This document shows, piece by piece, positions 8,183 to 16,366 of a DNA stretch of 64,000 nucleotides. The translations under genes and the position numbers were made by a program. The notes under the pieces were generated by a model. That model ran no database searches and was not told the DNA's origin. It saw nothing but the letters and a program-made list of their open reading frames with translations. The first letter of the stretch is position 1; each line of letters begins with the position of its first letter. Source of the DNA: JAGOUU01 sp964609155 (lineage in GTDB: Bacteria; Pseudomonadota; Gammaproteobacteria; JAGOUU01); NCBI GenBank assembly GCA_964609155.1, contig CAZSRF010000002.1, positions 40,489 to 104,488 of the forward strand, read 5' to 3'.

Positions 8183-10012
8183 ATGACATTGACAATAATA
8201 TATAGAGAGCAAGCTGAGTTTTTAAATAAAATCAAAAAAATGATTTGTAGTTCAAATCAAGATTCATTTTTTGCTGTGTTTTTAAATAACAGTAAAAAAT
8301 ATGTTAAGTATTGCAAGATCATAATCTTAAAAAAAATTGTTCGATTATTACAGTTTTGTACAAGCTCTTCTTTTAATTTGAATAATATACTAGCTAAATA
8401 TAAAACAAAGATAAGTTTGTATTATTTCTACTGCTTATACTATAAGCTATTGCAGTATAATTTATTATCTGAAAAAAATAAAAGATATATTTTAAATATA
8501 TTAAAACTACCTGATGACTGCTTTAACTCTGTAAATAAATTAGATGACATTAATAGCTACATAGCGAAGATTATCGTTACTTCTATTAATAGGAAAGATT
8601 TGTTAAATCAAGAGCAAAACGTTGAGTTAAAAAAAATCTATTATAGGTGGGTTAAGTCTTTAGATGCAAGTTTTTACCCTAAGACTTACATTTCACGTAA
8701 GAATAAATCTTTAATTGGCAAGCCCAGCAATCATCAAATTCGCTATATTTATATGTTTTATGGGCGTTTTCTTAATATCAATAAAAAAGATGCAATTGGC
8801 AATGCCAAAAAAAATAATAAATATGGATGGTTTAAATCTTTTTTTATTTTTCAAGCTAATGTGGCCATAGTTTTTACAGCTATTGCTCAAGGATTTTTAC
8901 CAGCAGTATTGGCAACTACAGCAAGTAGTGCATTGTTGTTTAATATTTTATGGGTTGGCGTGCCGTCTATTATTATAAATTATGTATTTTATAATAAATC
9001 CGCTCATGATTTAATAAAAGATATTTGGCATGGAAGATTATTAAGATCTTTCTGGCTTGGTTTGTTGGCGTTAATAATGGCTATAGGTGGTGGGTTTACT
9101 TACAGTGTTTTAATGTATTCTACAACGCTGGCTGCTTTGCAGCTAATATTTAGTTTTGCGTTTCCATTTGTGGCTATAAATACAGTCGCTTTTATTTCAG
9201 TTGTTTTATCAGTCGTAATAGCAATGTATACAGCTATTGCTTTAACTGCTATGTATTATAGTTCTATATTGGAGTTAGAGTTAAATCCAAAAAAGATATT
9301 TTCTAAAATAAAATTATTTCTAGTTCAAGATATTAACATTAAATATTTCTGGTATCTTTGTGCCAATATTTTTTTATTCGCTATGATTATTGGAGGTGCT
9401 GGTTACTTGGCATTAGTTGAAGCAGGGATGTTTTATGGTGGAGTGATGACCTTGTTTAATATGCCATGGCTTGCTGTAGCTATGATTGCATTAGCTACGC
9501 CAGCAAATTTTATTTTTTCAGCAAATGTTTTTTATAATTTCTATTTGTTATTAAAAAAAATACCTAACTTGATTATACGCTTTTTTGAGTACGTTAAAAA
9601 TAACTGTAGTAATCCCATTACTTTTTATGAAAATTTAAAATGGTTAATTAAATTTAGTGTGTTGTTAATCTTTAATTATGATAACTCACAAGGTCTAGCT
9701 CGAGGAATAGCTGAAGAAACAAAAAGTCCCTTATGTAAATCTTTTTTAGGTAAATTTAAAGTCAACCCGGAAAGTGTTATTGTTCAGGCTTTATCTGTAA
9801 CAACAGGAGGGATAGATTCTTTCGTGGCAAATGGTATCGCTACTATGGACACTTTAGGAAATCCTGTTTTTTACAATTATGGGAATTCTCAAGATAATAA
9901 TAAGGTTATTAAATCTCCTGTAGAGGCTGAAGGGACTGAAGATCGTTCTCTCCATCTTGAAATAGATAGAAAATTTATCGTTTCAAAATTCGTTTCGTTA
10001 ATCTGTGGTTAA
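8183..10012 (+). CDS. polytopic membrane protein, paralogue of the 5235-7271 product
   Basis: 609 residues. The first ~210 are very rich in Lys, Asn, Tyr and Ile and probably cytoplasmic. About eight membrane helices follow (roughly residues 215-470), then a soluble tail containing VTTGGIDSFVANGIATMDT. The arrangement of helices and short connecting motifs resembles the product of 5235-7271, including a late FSANVFYNFYLLLKK segment against FSRNVFRCLEAIRG there. Overall identity looks low. It is even more AT-rich than its neighbours. I recognise no catalytic motif. It begins 30 bp after the YhhN-like gene and may share its transcript. Confidence 0.7.
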   Translation: MTLTIIYREQAEFLNKIKKMICSSNQDSFFAVFLNNSKKYVKYCKIIILKKIVRLLQFCTSSSFNLNNILAKYKTKISLYYFYCLYYKLLQYNLLSEKNKRYILNILKLPDDCFNSVNKLDDINSYIAKIIVTSINRKDLLNQEQNVELKKIYYRWVKSLDASFYPKTYISRKNKSLIGKPSNHQIRYIYMFYGRFLNINKKDAIGNAKKNNKYGWFKSFFIFQANVAIVFTAIAQGFLPAVLATTASSALLFNILWVGVPSIIINYVFYNKSAHDLIKDIWHGRLLRSFWLGLLALIMAIGGGFTYSVLMYSTTLAALQLIFSFAFPFVAINTVAFISVVLSVVIAMYTAIALTAMYYSSILELELNPKKIFSKIKLFLVQDINIKYFWYLCANIFLFAMIIGGAGYLALVEAGMFYGGVMTLFNMPWLAVAMIALATPANFIFSANVFYNFYLLLKKIPNLIIRFFEYVKNNCSNPITFYENLKWLIKFSVLLIFNYDNSQGLARGIAEETKSPLCKSFLGKFKVNPESVIVQALSVTTGGIDSFVANGIATMDTLGNPVFYNYGNSQDNNKVIKSPVEAEGTEDRSLHLEIDRKFIVSKFVSLICG

Positions 10013-10073
10013 TTTATCTGGAGTACAATCACAATATGCGTAAAGCAGTATAAATTTTATCTTGGGGGTTACT

Positions 10074-10742
10074 ATGTCAAAAAGTATTGAAATTTGCGTG
10101 GGTGGTTTGTGGAGAGTGAGTCTTGCTATTGATGACGGGGATACTATGGTAGCTTTCAAACAAAAGATAGAGGACCTGACTGGGGTACCTAGTTATAGGC
10201 AAGTACTTACTGATGGAGAGAGCGAGCTAGCGACAGAGGAGGCATTTATTGCTTTTGTTAATGCAGCTCCTGACGGATATGATGGTGTTATGTTAACTTG
10301 GCCTATAATGAGATGGCGTCCTATACATGCGGCTGCTAGTAATGGAAATACAAAGGCTGTAACTTTCTGGGTAGCTTCTGGTGCTGATGTGAATGAACCT
10401 GCTGACGGCAACCCTGGAATGACACCTTTGATGGCTGCAGCGTCTGAGTTGCGAACAGAGATGGTATGTACACTTCTTAGGTTAGGGGCAGATGCATCTC
10501 TAGTAACTCGACGAGGCGACTATACCGCATTGCATTTCCTCGCTAATCCTACTTGTACGGATCCTGTTCGTTTAGGTAACACTGGAGATGTAGTGAGATT
10601 GCTTGTTGCAGCAGGAGCGAGTTTGGTAGCAAGAGATGAGAGAGGAAGAACTCCTCTGGATATAGCTAGAGAGGTGGCGCGAGTGGAGGGTGCAACTGTA
10701 GTTGAAGCTTTTGAGCCTGAGCTGCCTCTTCCACGGCCGTAA
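10074..10742 (+). CDS. probable ubiquitin-like domain plus ankyrin repeat protein
   Basis: 222 residues from the ATG at 10074; GGGGG just upstream supports this over a TTG 12 bases earlier. Residues about 4-75 resemble eukaryotic ubiquitin. Against the first helix of ubiquitin the segment DTMVAFKQKIED / LTGVPSYRQVL keeps the D-T, K-x-K-I-x-D, G-x-P and Q-x-L pattern in register. No C-terminal Gly-Gly is present, so it would not be conjugated. Residues about 80-210 form three to four ankyrin repeats, with PIHAAASNGN, TPLMAAAS, LLRLGADAS, TALHFLA, LLVAAGAS and TPLDIARE. The gene is visibly more GC-rich and Gly/Ala-rich than its neighbours, which suggests transfer. Ankyrin is certain, the ubiquitin-like call is probable. 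A host-directed effector role is inference. Confidence 0.8.
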   Translation: MSKSIEICVGGLWRVSLAIDDGDTMVAFKQKIEDLTGVPSYRQVLTDGESELATEEAFIAFVNAAPDGYDGVMLTWPIMRWRPIHAAASNGNTKAVTFWVASGADVNEPADGNPGMTPLMAAASELRTEMVCTLLRLGADASLVTRRGDYTALHFLANPTCTDPVRLGNTGDVVRLLVAAGASLVARDERGRTPLDIAREVARVEGATVVEAFEPELPLPRP

Positions 10743-10778
10743 TATGCCGTATCAAGCTATTTAGATAAGTTTTTGTGA

Positions 10779-10799
10779 GGCAGGATTAGTTATCCTGCC
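10779..10799 (+). terminator. hairpin after the ankyrin gene
   Basis: Perfect 8-bp stem GGCAGGAT / ATCCTGCC with a 5-base loop, 37 bp downstream of the ankyrin gene stop and before rlmD. It is GC-rich against an AT-rich background; no clear T-run follows. Confidence 0.5.
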
Positions 10800-10918
10800 A
10801 TTATCTATAGTTACAAGACTTTTCTGTTTTAGTGTTTAAACTAATATAACATTGCCAGCAAAGTGATTCTCTGTTATTCTTAATCTTCGATAATTCTTAA
10901 GTTAGCAGGTTGTTTTAC

Positions 10919-12301
10919 ATGATGTCAGCAGTTATAGATAAACTAAGCCATGACGGTAGAGGGATTATTTCAGTAGATGGTAAAAAAGTCTTTGTTGATG
11001 GCGTCTTACCAGGTGAGGAGATATCCTGGACCTATACTAAGCGTCATAAGCGCTATGATGAAGCTAAGGTTCAAGATGTTATTGTAGCCTCTGCTGATAG
11101 AGTGCCGGCTCCTTGTGCAAGTTTTCTTACGTGTGGTGGTTGTAGTTACCAACATATGTCTTCTGCAAGTCAGTTAAAAGAAAAGCAAAAGATAGTGCAA
11201 GAATTATTATTACATTTTGGAGAAAACATTACTCCTCAGCAATGGCTGCCACCACTAACTTCGCTATCTACTGGATATCGCACCAAAGCAAGGTTAGGTG
11301 TGCGATATGTTATAAAAAAACAAAAATTATTAATAGGCTTTCGGGAAAAATCTACTAATTACTTAACTGAAATGAACGATTGCTCGGTTCTGCATCCAAG
11401 TCTAAGTGCATTACTTCTGCCTTTAAATCAACTTATCATGCAATTGAGTATTTATGATCAAATTCCCCAAATTGAATTTGCAATGGGTGACACTGATACA
11501 CGAGATAATATAGTAGTTATCTTGCGTATTATGAAAGAATTAAGTTCTAGCGATTATCAATATTTAAATAATTTTATAAAAAAGCATGAGATAACTTTAT
11601 TATTACAACCCAAAGGGATAGATAGTATTTATAAACTTACTGCTGACAAGATTAGTAGGTCAGATAATTTTGATAATACTATAAAAGATTTAAGTTACTC
11701 TTTTAAATACAAGGATATAAATTTAACATATTTCTTTCAACCACATGATTTTACCCAGATTAATCTCGGGTTAAATCAATGTATGCTTAAACAGGCTATA
11801 GAAATCCTAGAGCTTGCCGGTAATGAAGTTGTATTAGATTTATTTTGTGGAATAGGTAATTTTACGCTACCGTTTGCAAAAATTTTGTCTAAAGGCAAAG
11901 TGATAGGTGTTGAAGGTAGCGAAAAAATGGTAGAAAAGGCCTACAAAAATGCTCGTTTTAACCAGATCAATGATGTCAATTTCTTTTGTGCAAACTTGTA
12001 TGATGAAAGTTTTTTAGTTAACCTTAGTGGTGATACCAGTGAGAGTAATTGGCTAAATAATAAATATAATTGTATTGTATTAGATCCACCGCGGTCTGGT
12101 GCAAAAGAATTGTTGCCGTATATAGCGAAAATTGGAGCAGATAAAATATTATATATTTCTTGCGATCCTGCAACATTTGCGCGTGATGTTGGGATTTTGT
12201 GCAATCAATATAGTTATATATTAGATAAAGTTGGCATAATGGATATGTTTCCTCATACTAAGCATGTAGAAACAATGGGGCTGCTTATAAAAAATAAATA
12301 A
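10919..12301 (+). CDS. rlmD: 23S rRNA (uracil-1939-C5)-methyltransferase RlmD
   Basis: S-adenosylmethionine-dependent methylation of U1939 of 23S rRNA. An N-terminal TRAM domain (about residues 3-60) is followed by the [4Fe-4S] cysteines in PCASFLTCGGCSYQH, the central RNA-binding region, and the Rossmann methyltransferase with LDLFCGIGNF (SAM site), LDPPRSGA and SCDPATFARD, where the Cys is the catalytic nucleophile. The length, about 460 residues, is normal for RlmD. I start at the ATG at 10919 (AGCAGG upstream); an adjacent ATG at 10922 is equally possible. relA follows after 10 bp, the same pairing as in E. coli and relatives. Confidence 0.93.
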   Translation: MMSAVIDKLSHDGRGIISVDGKKVFVDGVLPGEEISWTYTKRHKRYDEAKVQDVIVASADRVPAPCASFLTCGGCSYQHMSSASQLKEKQKIVQELLLHFGENITPQQWLPPLTSLSTGYRTKARLGVRYVIKKQKLLIGFREKSTNYLTEMNDCSVLHPSLSALLLPLNQLIMQLSIYDQIPQIEFAMGDTDTRDNIVVILRIMKELSSSDYQYLNNFIKKHEITLLLQPKGIDSIYKLTADKISRSDNFDNTIKDLSYSFKYKDINLTYFFQPHDFTQINLGLNQCMLKQAIEILELAGNEVVLDLFCGIGNFTLPFAKILSKGKVIGVEGSEKMVEKAYKNARFNQINDVNFFCANLYDESFLVNLSGDTSESNWLNNKYNCIVLDPPRSGAKELLPYIAKIGADKILYISCDPATFARDVGILCNQYSYILDKVGIMDMFPHTKHVETMGLLIKNK

Positions 12302-12311
12302 TGGAATTAAT

Positions 12312-14564
12312 ATGGTTCAAGTAAATGTATTGTACAGCAAGATAAAGTCTGGTGATATTGATATTAAAATATGGCTAGATAGCATTTATGAAAACAATCC
12401 TAATCTTAATAAAAATAATATTCAAGAGGTGCTCCACGCTCTTCAGGGACTAACTGCAATCAAGGGTAGCGAATTTAGTAAATCTGATTTTTTTGCCTCG
12501 CTTGAAACGGCTACTATATTAGCTGAACTTCACATGGACACAGACTCTATTATTGTTGGTTTGTTGCTAAACGCTTTTCATAAAAAAAGTATAGATAAAG
12601 ACTTTATTTTAAATAAACTAAATTTAAAGATAAGCGAGTTACTTCATGGTGTGATCAAAATGGATGCTATTCGAAACATCCAAGCTAAGTTAGAGAATCC
12701 TAGAAGTGCCATTAATAACACACAGAAAGCTGATCAATTACGAAAAATGTTTCTTGCAATGGTTTCTGATCCAAGAGTAGTAGTCATAAGATTGGCTGAG
12801 CACCTATGCGAGTTACGTTCGGCAAGTAAAGCCCCTAAAGAGATCAAAGAAAAATTAGCTGAAGAAACTAGATTAATTTATGGCCCATTAGCAAACCGTT
12901 TGGGTATTGGACAGATAAAATGGGAATTAGAAGATCTAGCTTTTAGATATTTAGAAGAAGACACCTATAAAGCCATTGCTAAGTTATTAGATGAAAAAAG
13001 AATTGATAGGGACCATTATATTACGACCCTTATTAAAGCTATAAAAGAAAAACTAGATATAAATAAAATTACAGCAGATGTAACTGGCAGGGTAAAACAT
13101 ATTTATAGCATTTGGCGCAAAATGCAGCGTAAAAACTTAGATTATCATGAACTTTATGACATACGAGCAGTAAGGATATTAACTAATAGCATTACTGATT
13201 GCTATGCAGCATTAGGATTAGTGCATAGTTTATGGCGTCATATTCCCAAAGAATTCGACGATTATATCGCTAATCCAAAGGAAAATGGCTATCAATCTTT
13301 GCATACCGCTGTTATTGGGCCTGAAGGTAAAACAGTAGAGGTACAGATACGCACACAAGAAATGCATAAAGACTCAGAGCTTGGTGTTGCCGCCCATTGG
13401 CGCTATAAAGAACGTGTTGCTCATGATCAAAGTTTTGAAACTAAAATTGCTTGGTTAAGACAATTGATTTCTTGGCAAGATGAAGTTTCTTCAGCTTCTG
13501 AACTGTTAGAAGAATTAAAAACAGATATTGAAGAAGATAGAATTTATATTTTTACACCAGGCGGAGATGTTATCGATTTGCCTAATGGCTCTACGCCTTT
13601 AGATTTTGCTTATACTATTCATACTGATATTGGTCATAAATGTCGTGGAGCAGTTGTCAATGGCAAAATGGTACAATTGACTTATCAATTAGCAACAGGT
13701 GATAGAGTTGAGATTTTAACCAAAAACAATAGTCATCCAAGCCGAGACTGGTTAAATCCACATTTTAATTATTTAAAAACACCGCGTGCTAGAGCAAAAG
13801 TGCAGTCTTGGTTTAAGAAACAAGACTATGATCGCAATATTGTTGAAGGTCGTGAAATTTTAAGTGCTGAATTGCATAAATTAGGTATTAATCATATCGA
13901 TTTAACTTTAGTTCTGCATAAACTTAATCTAAAAGCAGAAAGTGATGTACTAGCTGGTATCTCGCGTGGCGATATTAAGATATCTCAAGTTTTAAATGCT
14001 GCAAATGTTGAAATACATGCCAATAAAATGTCAGCAGGTAGTGGTGGAGCAGGTAGCATATTGCCAATACCTGATATAATTAAAAAACAGTCTCCTAAAA
14101 GTTTTAAAGGCATTAACATTCAAGGGGTAGATAATCTGTTAACTACTTTGGCCAGGTGTTGCAAACCTATACCAGGTAATCCTATCATTGGTTACTTAAG
14201 CCAGGGCAGAGGGGTTACTATTCATTGTCTTGATTGTCATAATATTTATCAATTGCAGGCAATTAACCCTGAGCGTTTAATAGACGTTAGCTGGGGTGGT
14301 GATATCACCAATATAGCTTTTTCAGTTGATATATTTATTAAATCTCGTGATCGCTATGGTTTATTACGTGATATGACAGGCTTATTATCAGCTGAAAAAA
14401 TTAATATCACTAATTTGCAAACAGACACAGATAAAAATGGAATAGTTCATACCTATGTGACTATAGAAGTTCGCAGTGTTGATGAGCTTGTGCGTATTTT
14501 GGACAAATTGCAGGCGTTACCAAATGTTATCTCTGCTCATAGAATAAGTGGCAGGCATTCTTGA
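12312..14564 (+). CDS. relA: GTP pyrophosphokinase RelA ((p)ppGpp synthetase I)
   Basis: A 750-residue long RelA/SpoT homologue making (p)ppGpp in response to uncharged tRNA on the ribosome. The N-terminal hydrolase-like domain lacks the HD dyad (LLNAF at residues 85-89 where SpoT has LLHDV), so it should be synthetase-only, as in true RelA. The synthetase domain contains YDIRAVRI and EFDDYIANPKENGYQSLHT followed by VEVQIRT. A TGS domain (DRIYIFTPGGDVIDLPNGST), a Cys-rich zinc-finger region (ARCCKPIPGN, HCLDCHN) and a C-terminal ACT domain complete the usual order. The gene is 10 bp after rlmD and probably in the same operon. A SpoT must exist elsewhere to remove (p)ppGpp. Confidence 0.95.
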   Translation: MVQVNVLYSKIKSGDIDIKIWLDSIYENNPNLNKNNIQEVLHALQGLTAIKGSEFSKSDFFASLETATILAELHMDTDSIIVGLLLNAFHKKSIDKDFILNKLNLKISELLHGVIKMDAIRNIQAKLENPRSAINNTQKADQLRKMFLAMVSDPRVVVIRLAEHLCELRSASKAPKEIKEKLAEETRLIYGPLANRLGIGQIKWELEDLAFRYLEEDTYKAIAKLLDEKRIDRDHYITTLIKAIKEKLDINKITADVTGRVKHIYSIWRKMQRKNLDYHELYDIRAVRILTNSITDCYAALGLVHSLWRHIPKEFDDYIANPKENGYQSLHTAVIGPEGKTVEVQIRTQEMHKDSELGVAAHWRYKERVAHDQSFETKIAWLRQLISWQDEVSSASELLEELKTDIEEDRIYIFTPGGDVIDLPNGSTPLDFAYTIHTDIGHKCRGAVVNGKMVQLTYQLATGDRVEILTKNNSHPSRDWLNPHFNYLKTPRARAKVQSWFKKQDYDRNIVEGREILSAELHKLGINHIDLTLVLHKLNLKAESDVLAGISRGDIKISQVLNAANVEIHANKMSAGSGGAGSILPIPDIIKKQSPKSFKGINIQGVDNLLTTLARCCKPIPGNPIIGYLSQGRGVTIHCLDCHNIYQLQAINPERLIDVSWGGDITNIAFSVDIFIKSRDRYGLLRDMTGLLSAEKINITNLQTDTDKNGIVHTYVTIEVRSVDELVRILDKLQALPNVISAHRISGRHS

Positions 14565-14575
14565 GATATTTTATT

Positions 14576-14893
14576 TCAATTTTTATCTTCTAAGTGAAAT
14601 TGCTTAAAGAACCAATGAATGACTGGTGCAAATACTACAGCAATAACAATTAGAAATACTATACCACTGAAGAGAGCATAACTGCCTGCAAAAATTTTGC
14701 CCTCTTGAGTCGTCATATTAGCTTCAGGGCCCATGCCGGATAGGATCATTGCTGCATTTAGATAAGCATCTGTCCATGGCATATTTTCAAAGTGATGGTA
14801 ACCCCACATACCTAAAAATAGCGATCCAATGATGATAATAAAACCGGAGAAGAGATTTTTTGTAAGACGCTTTACGAATAACTTTTTATGCAT
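14576..14893 (-). CDS. small two-helix membrane protein, pore-loop-like
   Basis: 105 residues with two strong membrane helices (about residues 15-33 and 71-93). The segment between them, HFENMPWTDAYLNAAMILSG, looks like the pore-helix region of two-helix potassium channels (E..pW.DA....), but the selectivity filter TVGYG is absent and GMGPE occupies its place. It is therefore unlikely to be a functional K+ channel as it stands. It is convergent with relA, with only 11 bp between stop codons. I know similar short proteins only as hypotheticals. Confidence 0.65.
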   Translation of the reverse strand: MHKKLFVKRLTKNLFSGFIIIIGSLFLGMWGYHHFENMPWTDAYLNAAMILSGMGPEANMTTQEGKIFAGSYALFSGIVFLIVIAVVFAPVIHWFFKQFHLEDKN

Positions 14894-15103
14894 GTAATTC
14901 TAATATTAGAAAAATTAATTTGTTACTAATATATTATAGAATAGCTCTATATAATGTCTACCATAGGTTATTTTTAAATGTTTAATACCAATCTTATTAA
15001 TTTCTGCAGTTAAGTAACAGTTGGTAACAACCCTTGACGTTTTGTTAGATAAATTTTAAAATCTCACTTAGTACATTACCATAGTTTTATACTAGTATTA
15101 TCG

Positions 15104-16288
15104 ATGACTCTAAAAAAATATCTAAAAAGATCAATAAGATACGTATTGGCAAAATTAGCAGACTTAGATAATAAATATCTAGGTTATTTGTATGCATGCT
15201 ATCTCAAGAAAGAATTTAATAATATAAATGACTATTTATCCTTGGTTGCAGCCGCAAACTGGTTTGAAAAATCAGCGAAAGCAGGTAAGTACGAGGCATG
15301 TTATGAGTTAGCTTTAATTTACGAATTTTTTGGTGAAAAATTAAGTGAGCTTGAAAACAGCCTTATATCTAAAGATAACAGTCAAAGAGCCACTGTTATA
15401 GCTAATCTTATTCTTACTGCAGCTCAAAATGGCTACGGTCCAGCACAGTTTAAATTAGGTACATATTATTGGATGGGAAGTTTAGGGTTTGAGCTCGACT
15501 ACCAATTAGCACATGATTGGTTTACGTTAGCAGCAAGGCAATTAGATGCTCGCGCCTTATGTAATCTTGGGATTATTTATAACCGTGGAGATTTAAGCAT
15601 AACGGATCACCAAAAAGCCTTTGATTATTTTATCGCTAGTAAAGAGTTGGGTAATCCTGATGCCCTTTGTAATTTAGCACACATGCATGCGGTAGGCTCA
15701 GTTGTGAAAAGAAACCTATCTGAAGCATTTAAATATTATAAATTAGCTGCAGAAAAAGGGTGCTCGGACGGCCTTTATGAAACAGCATATTGTTATGAGA
15801 AAGGCCGTGGGGTCATTCAAGACTATACACAAGCATTTAAATACTTTAGCGAAGCGTCAATTCTCGGCAGCAATCAAGCTACTCTAAAACTAGCTGATTA
15901 TTTTATCTACGGTTATGGTGTTAAGAAAAATCCCATAAAAGCTGAGCACTTATTGAAATCTTTGGCTCAAATGGGAGATAGTTATGCCCAATTTAAATTA
16001 GCGACGTTTTATGATTCTACTGATAGTAATCTACAAGATGTTAATAAAGCCTTTGAATGGTATTTAAAAGCCGCAAAACAAGGCAACACAAAAGCTCAAA
16101 TAAATTTAGCAGCATTATATTTAAAAGGTGAGGGTACAATAGCTTCAGAAGAAACTGCTATTTTTTGGCTAGAAACAGCGGCACAGCATGGTGATCAAAT
16201 TGCCAGTTATAACTTAAAGCAATTGGGAATGGCAAATATTGAAGAACTGATTCAAGAGGCTTTAAATAAAAATAAAGTAATTCACTAG
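15104..16288 (+). CDS. Sel1-like repeat (SLR) protein
   Basis: 394 residues formed by about eight to nine Sel1-type repeats, the 36-residue alpha-solenoid unit with A..LG..Y..G.GV..D...A..W...AA..G. Clear units include ALCNLGIIYNRGD, ETAYCYEKGRGVIQDY and AQINLAALYLKGEGT. No signal peptide is evident; the start KKYLKRSIRYVLAKLAD is basic and amphipathic. Such proteins act as interaction scaffolds, and in Legionella and Coxiella several act on the host or on envelope signalling. The gene is alone on its transcript. Repeat class is certain; partner and location are unknown. Confidence 0.85.
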   Translation: MTLKKYLKRSIRYVLAKLADLDNKYLGYLYACYLKKEFNNINDYLSLVAAANWFEKSAKAGKYEACYELALIYEFFGEKLSELENSLISKDNSQRATVIANLILTAAQNGYGPAQFKLGTYYWMGSLGFELDYQLAHDWFTLAARQLDARALCNLGIIYNRGDLSITDHQKAFDYFIASKELGNPDALCNLAHMHAVGSVVKRNLSEAFKYYKLAAEKGCSDGLYETAYCYEKGRGVIQDYTQAFKYFSEASILGSNQATLKLADYFIYGYGVKKNPIKAEHLLKSLAQMGDSYAQFKLATFYDSTDSNLQDVNKAFEWYLKAAKQGNTKAQINLAALYLKGEGTIASEETAIFWLETAAQHGDQIASYNLKQLGMANIEELIQEALNKNKVIH

Positions 16289-16366
16289 AGCTATCCTTCT
16301 TCTGTGAGAAGAACAAGGACCTTACCTTGCAGGTGAACTCAAACATTTTTTTACCAGAATAATAGG

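Noticed and set aside
14576..14893. Potassium channel
   Set aside because: The pore-helix-like segment is present but the TVGYG selectivity filter is missing.
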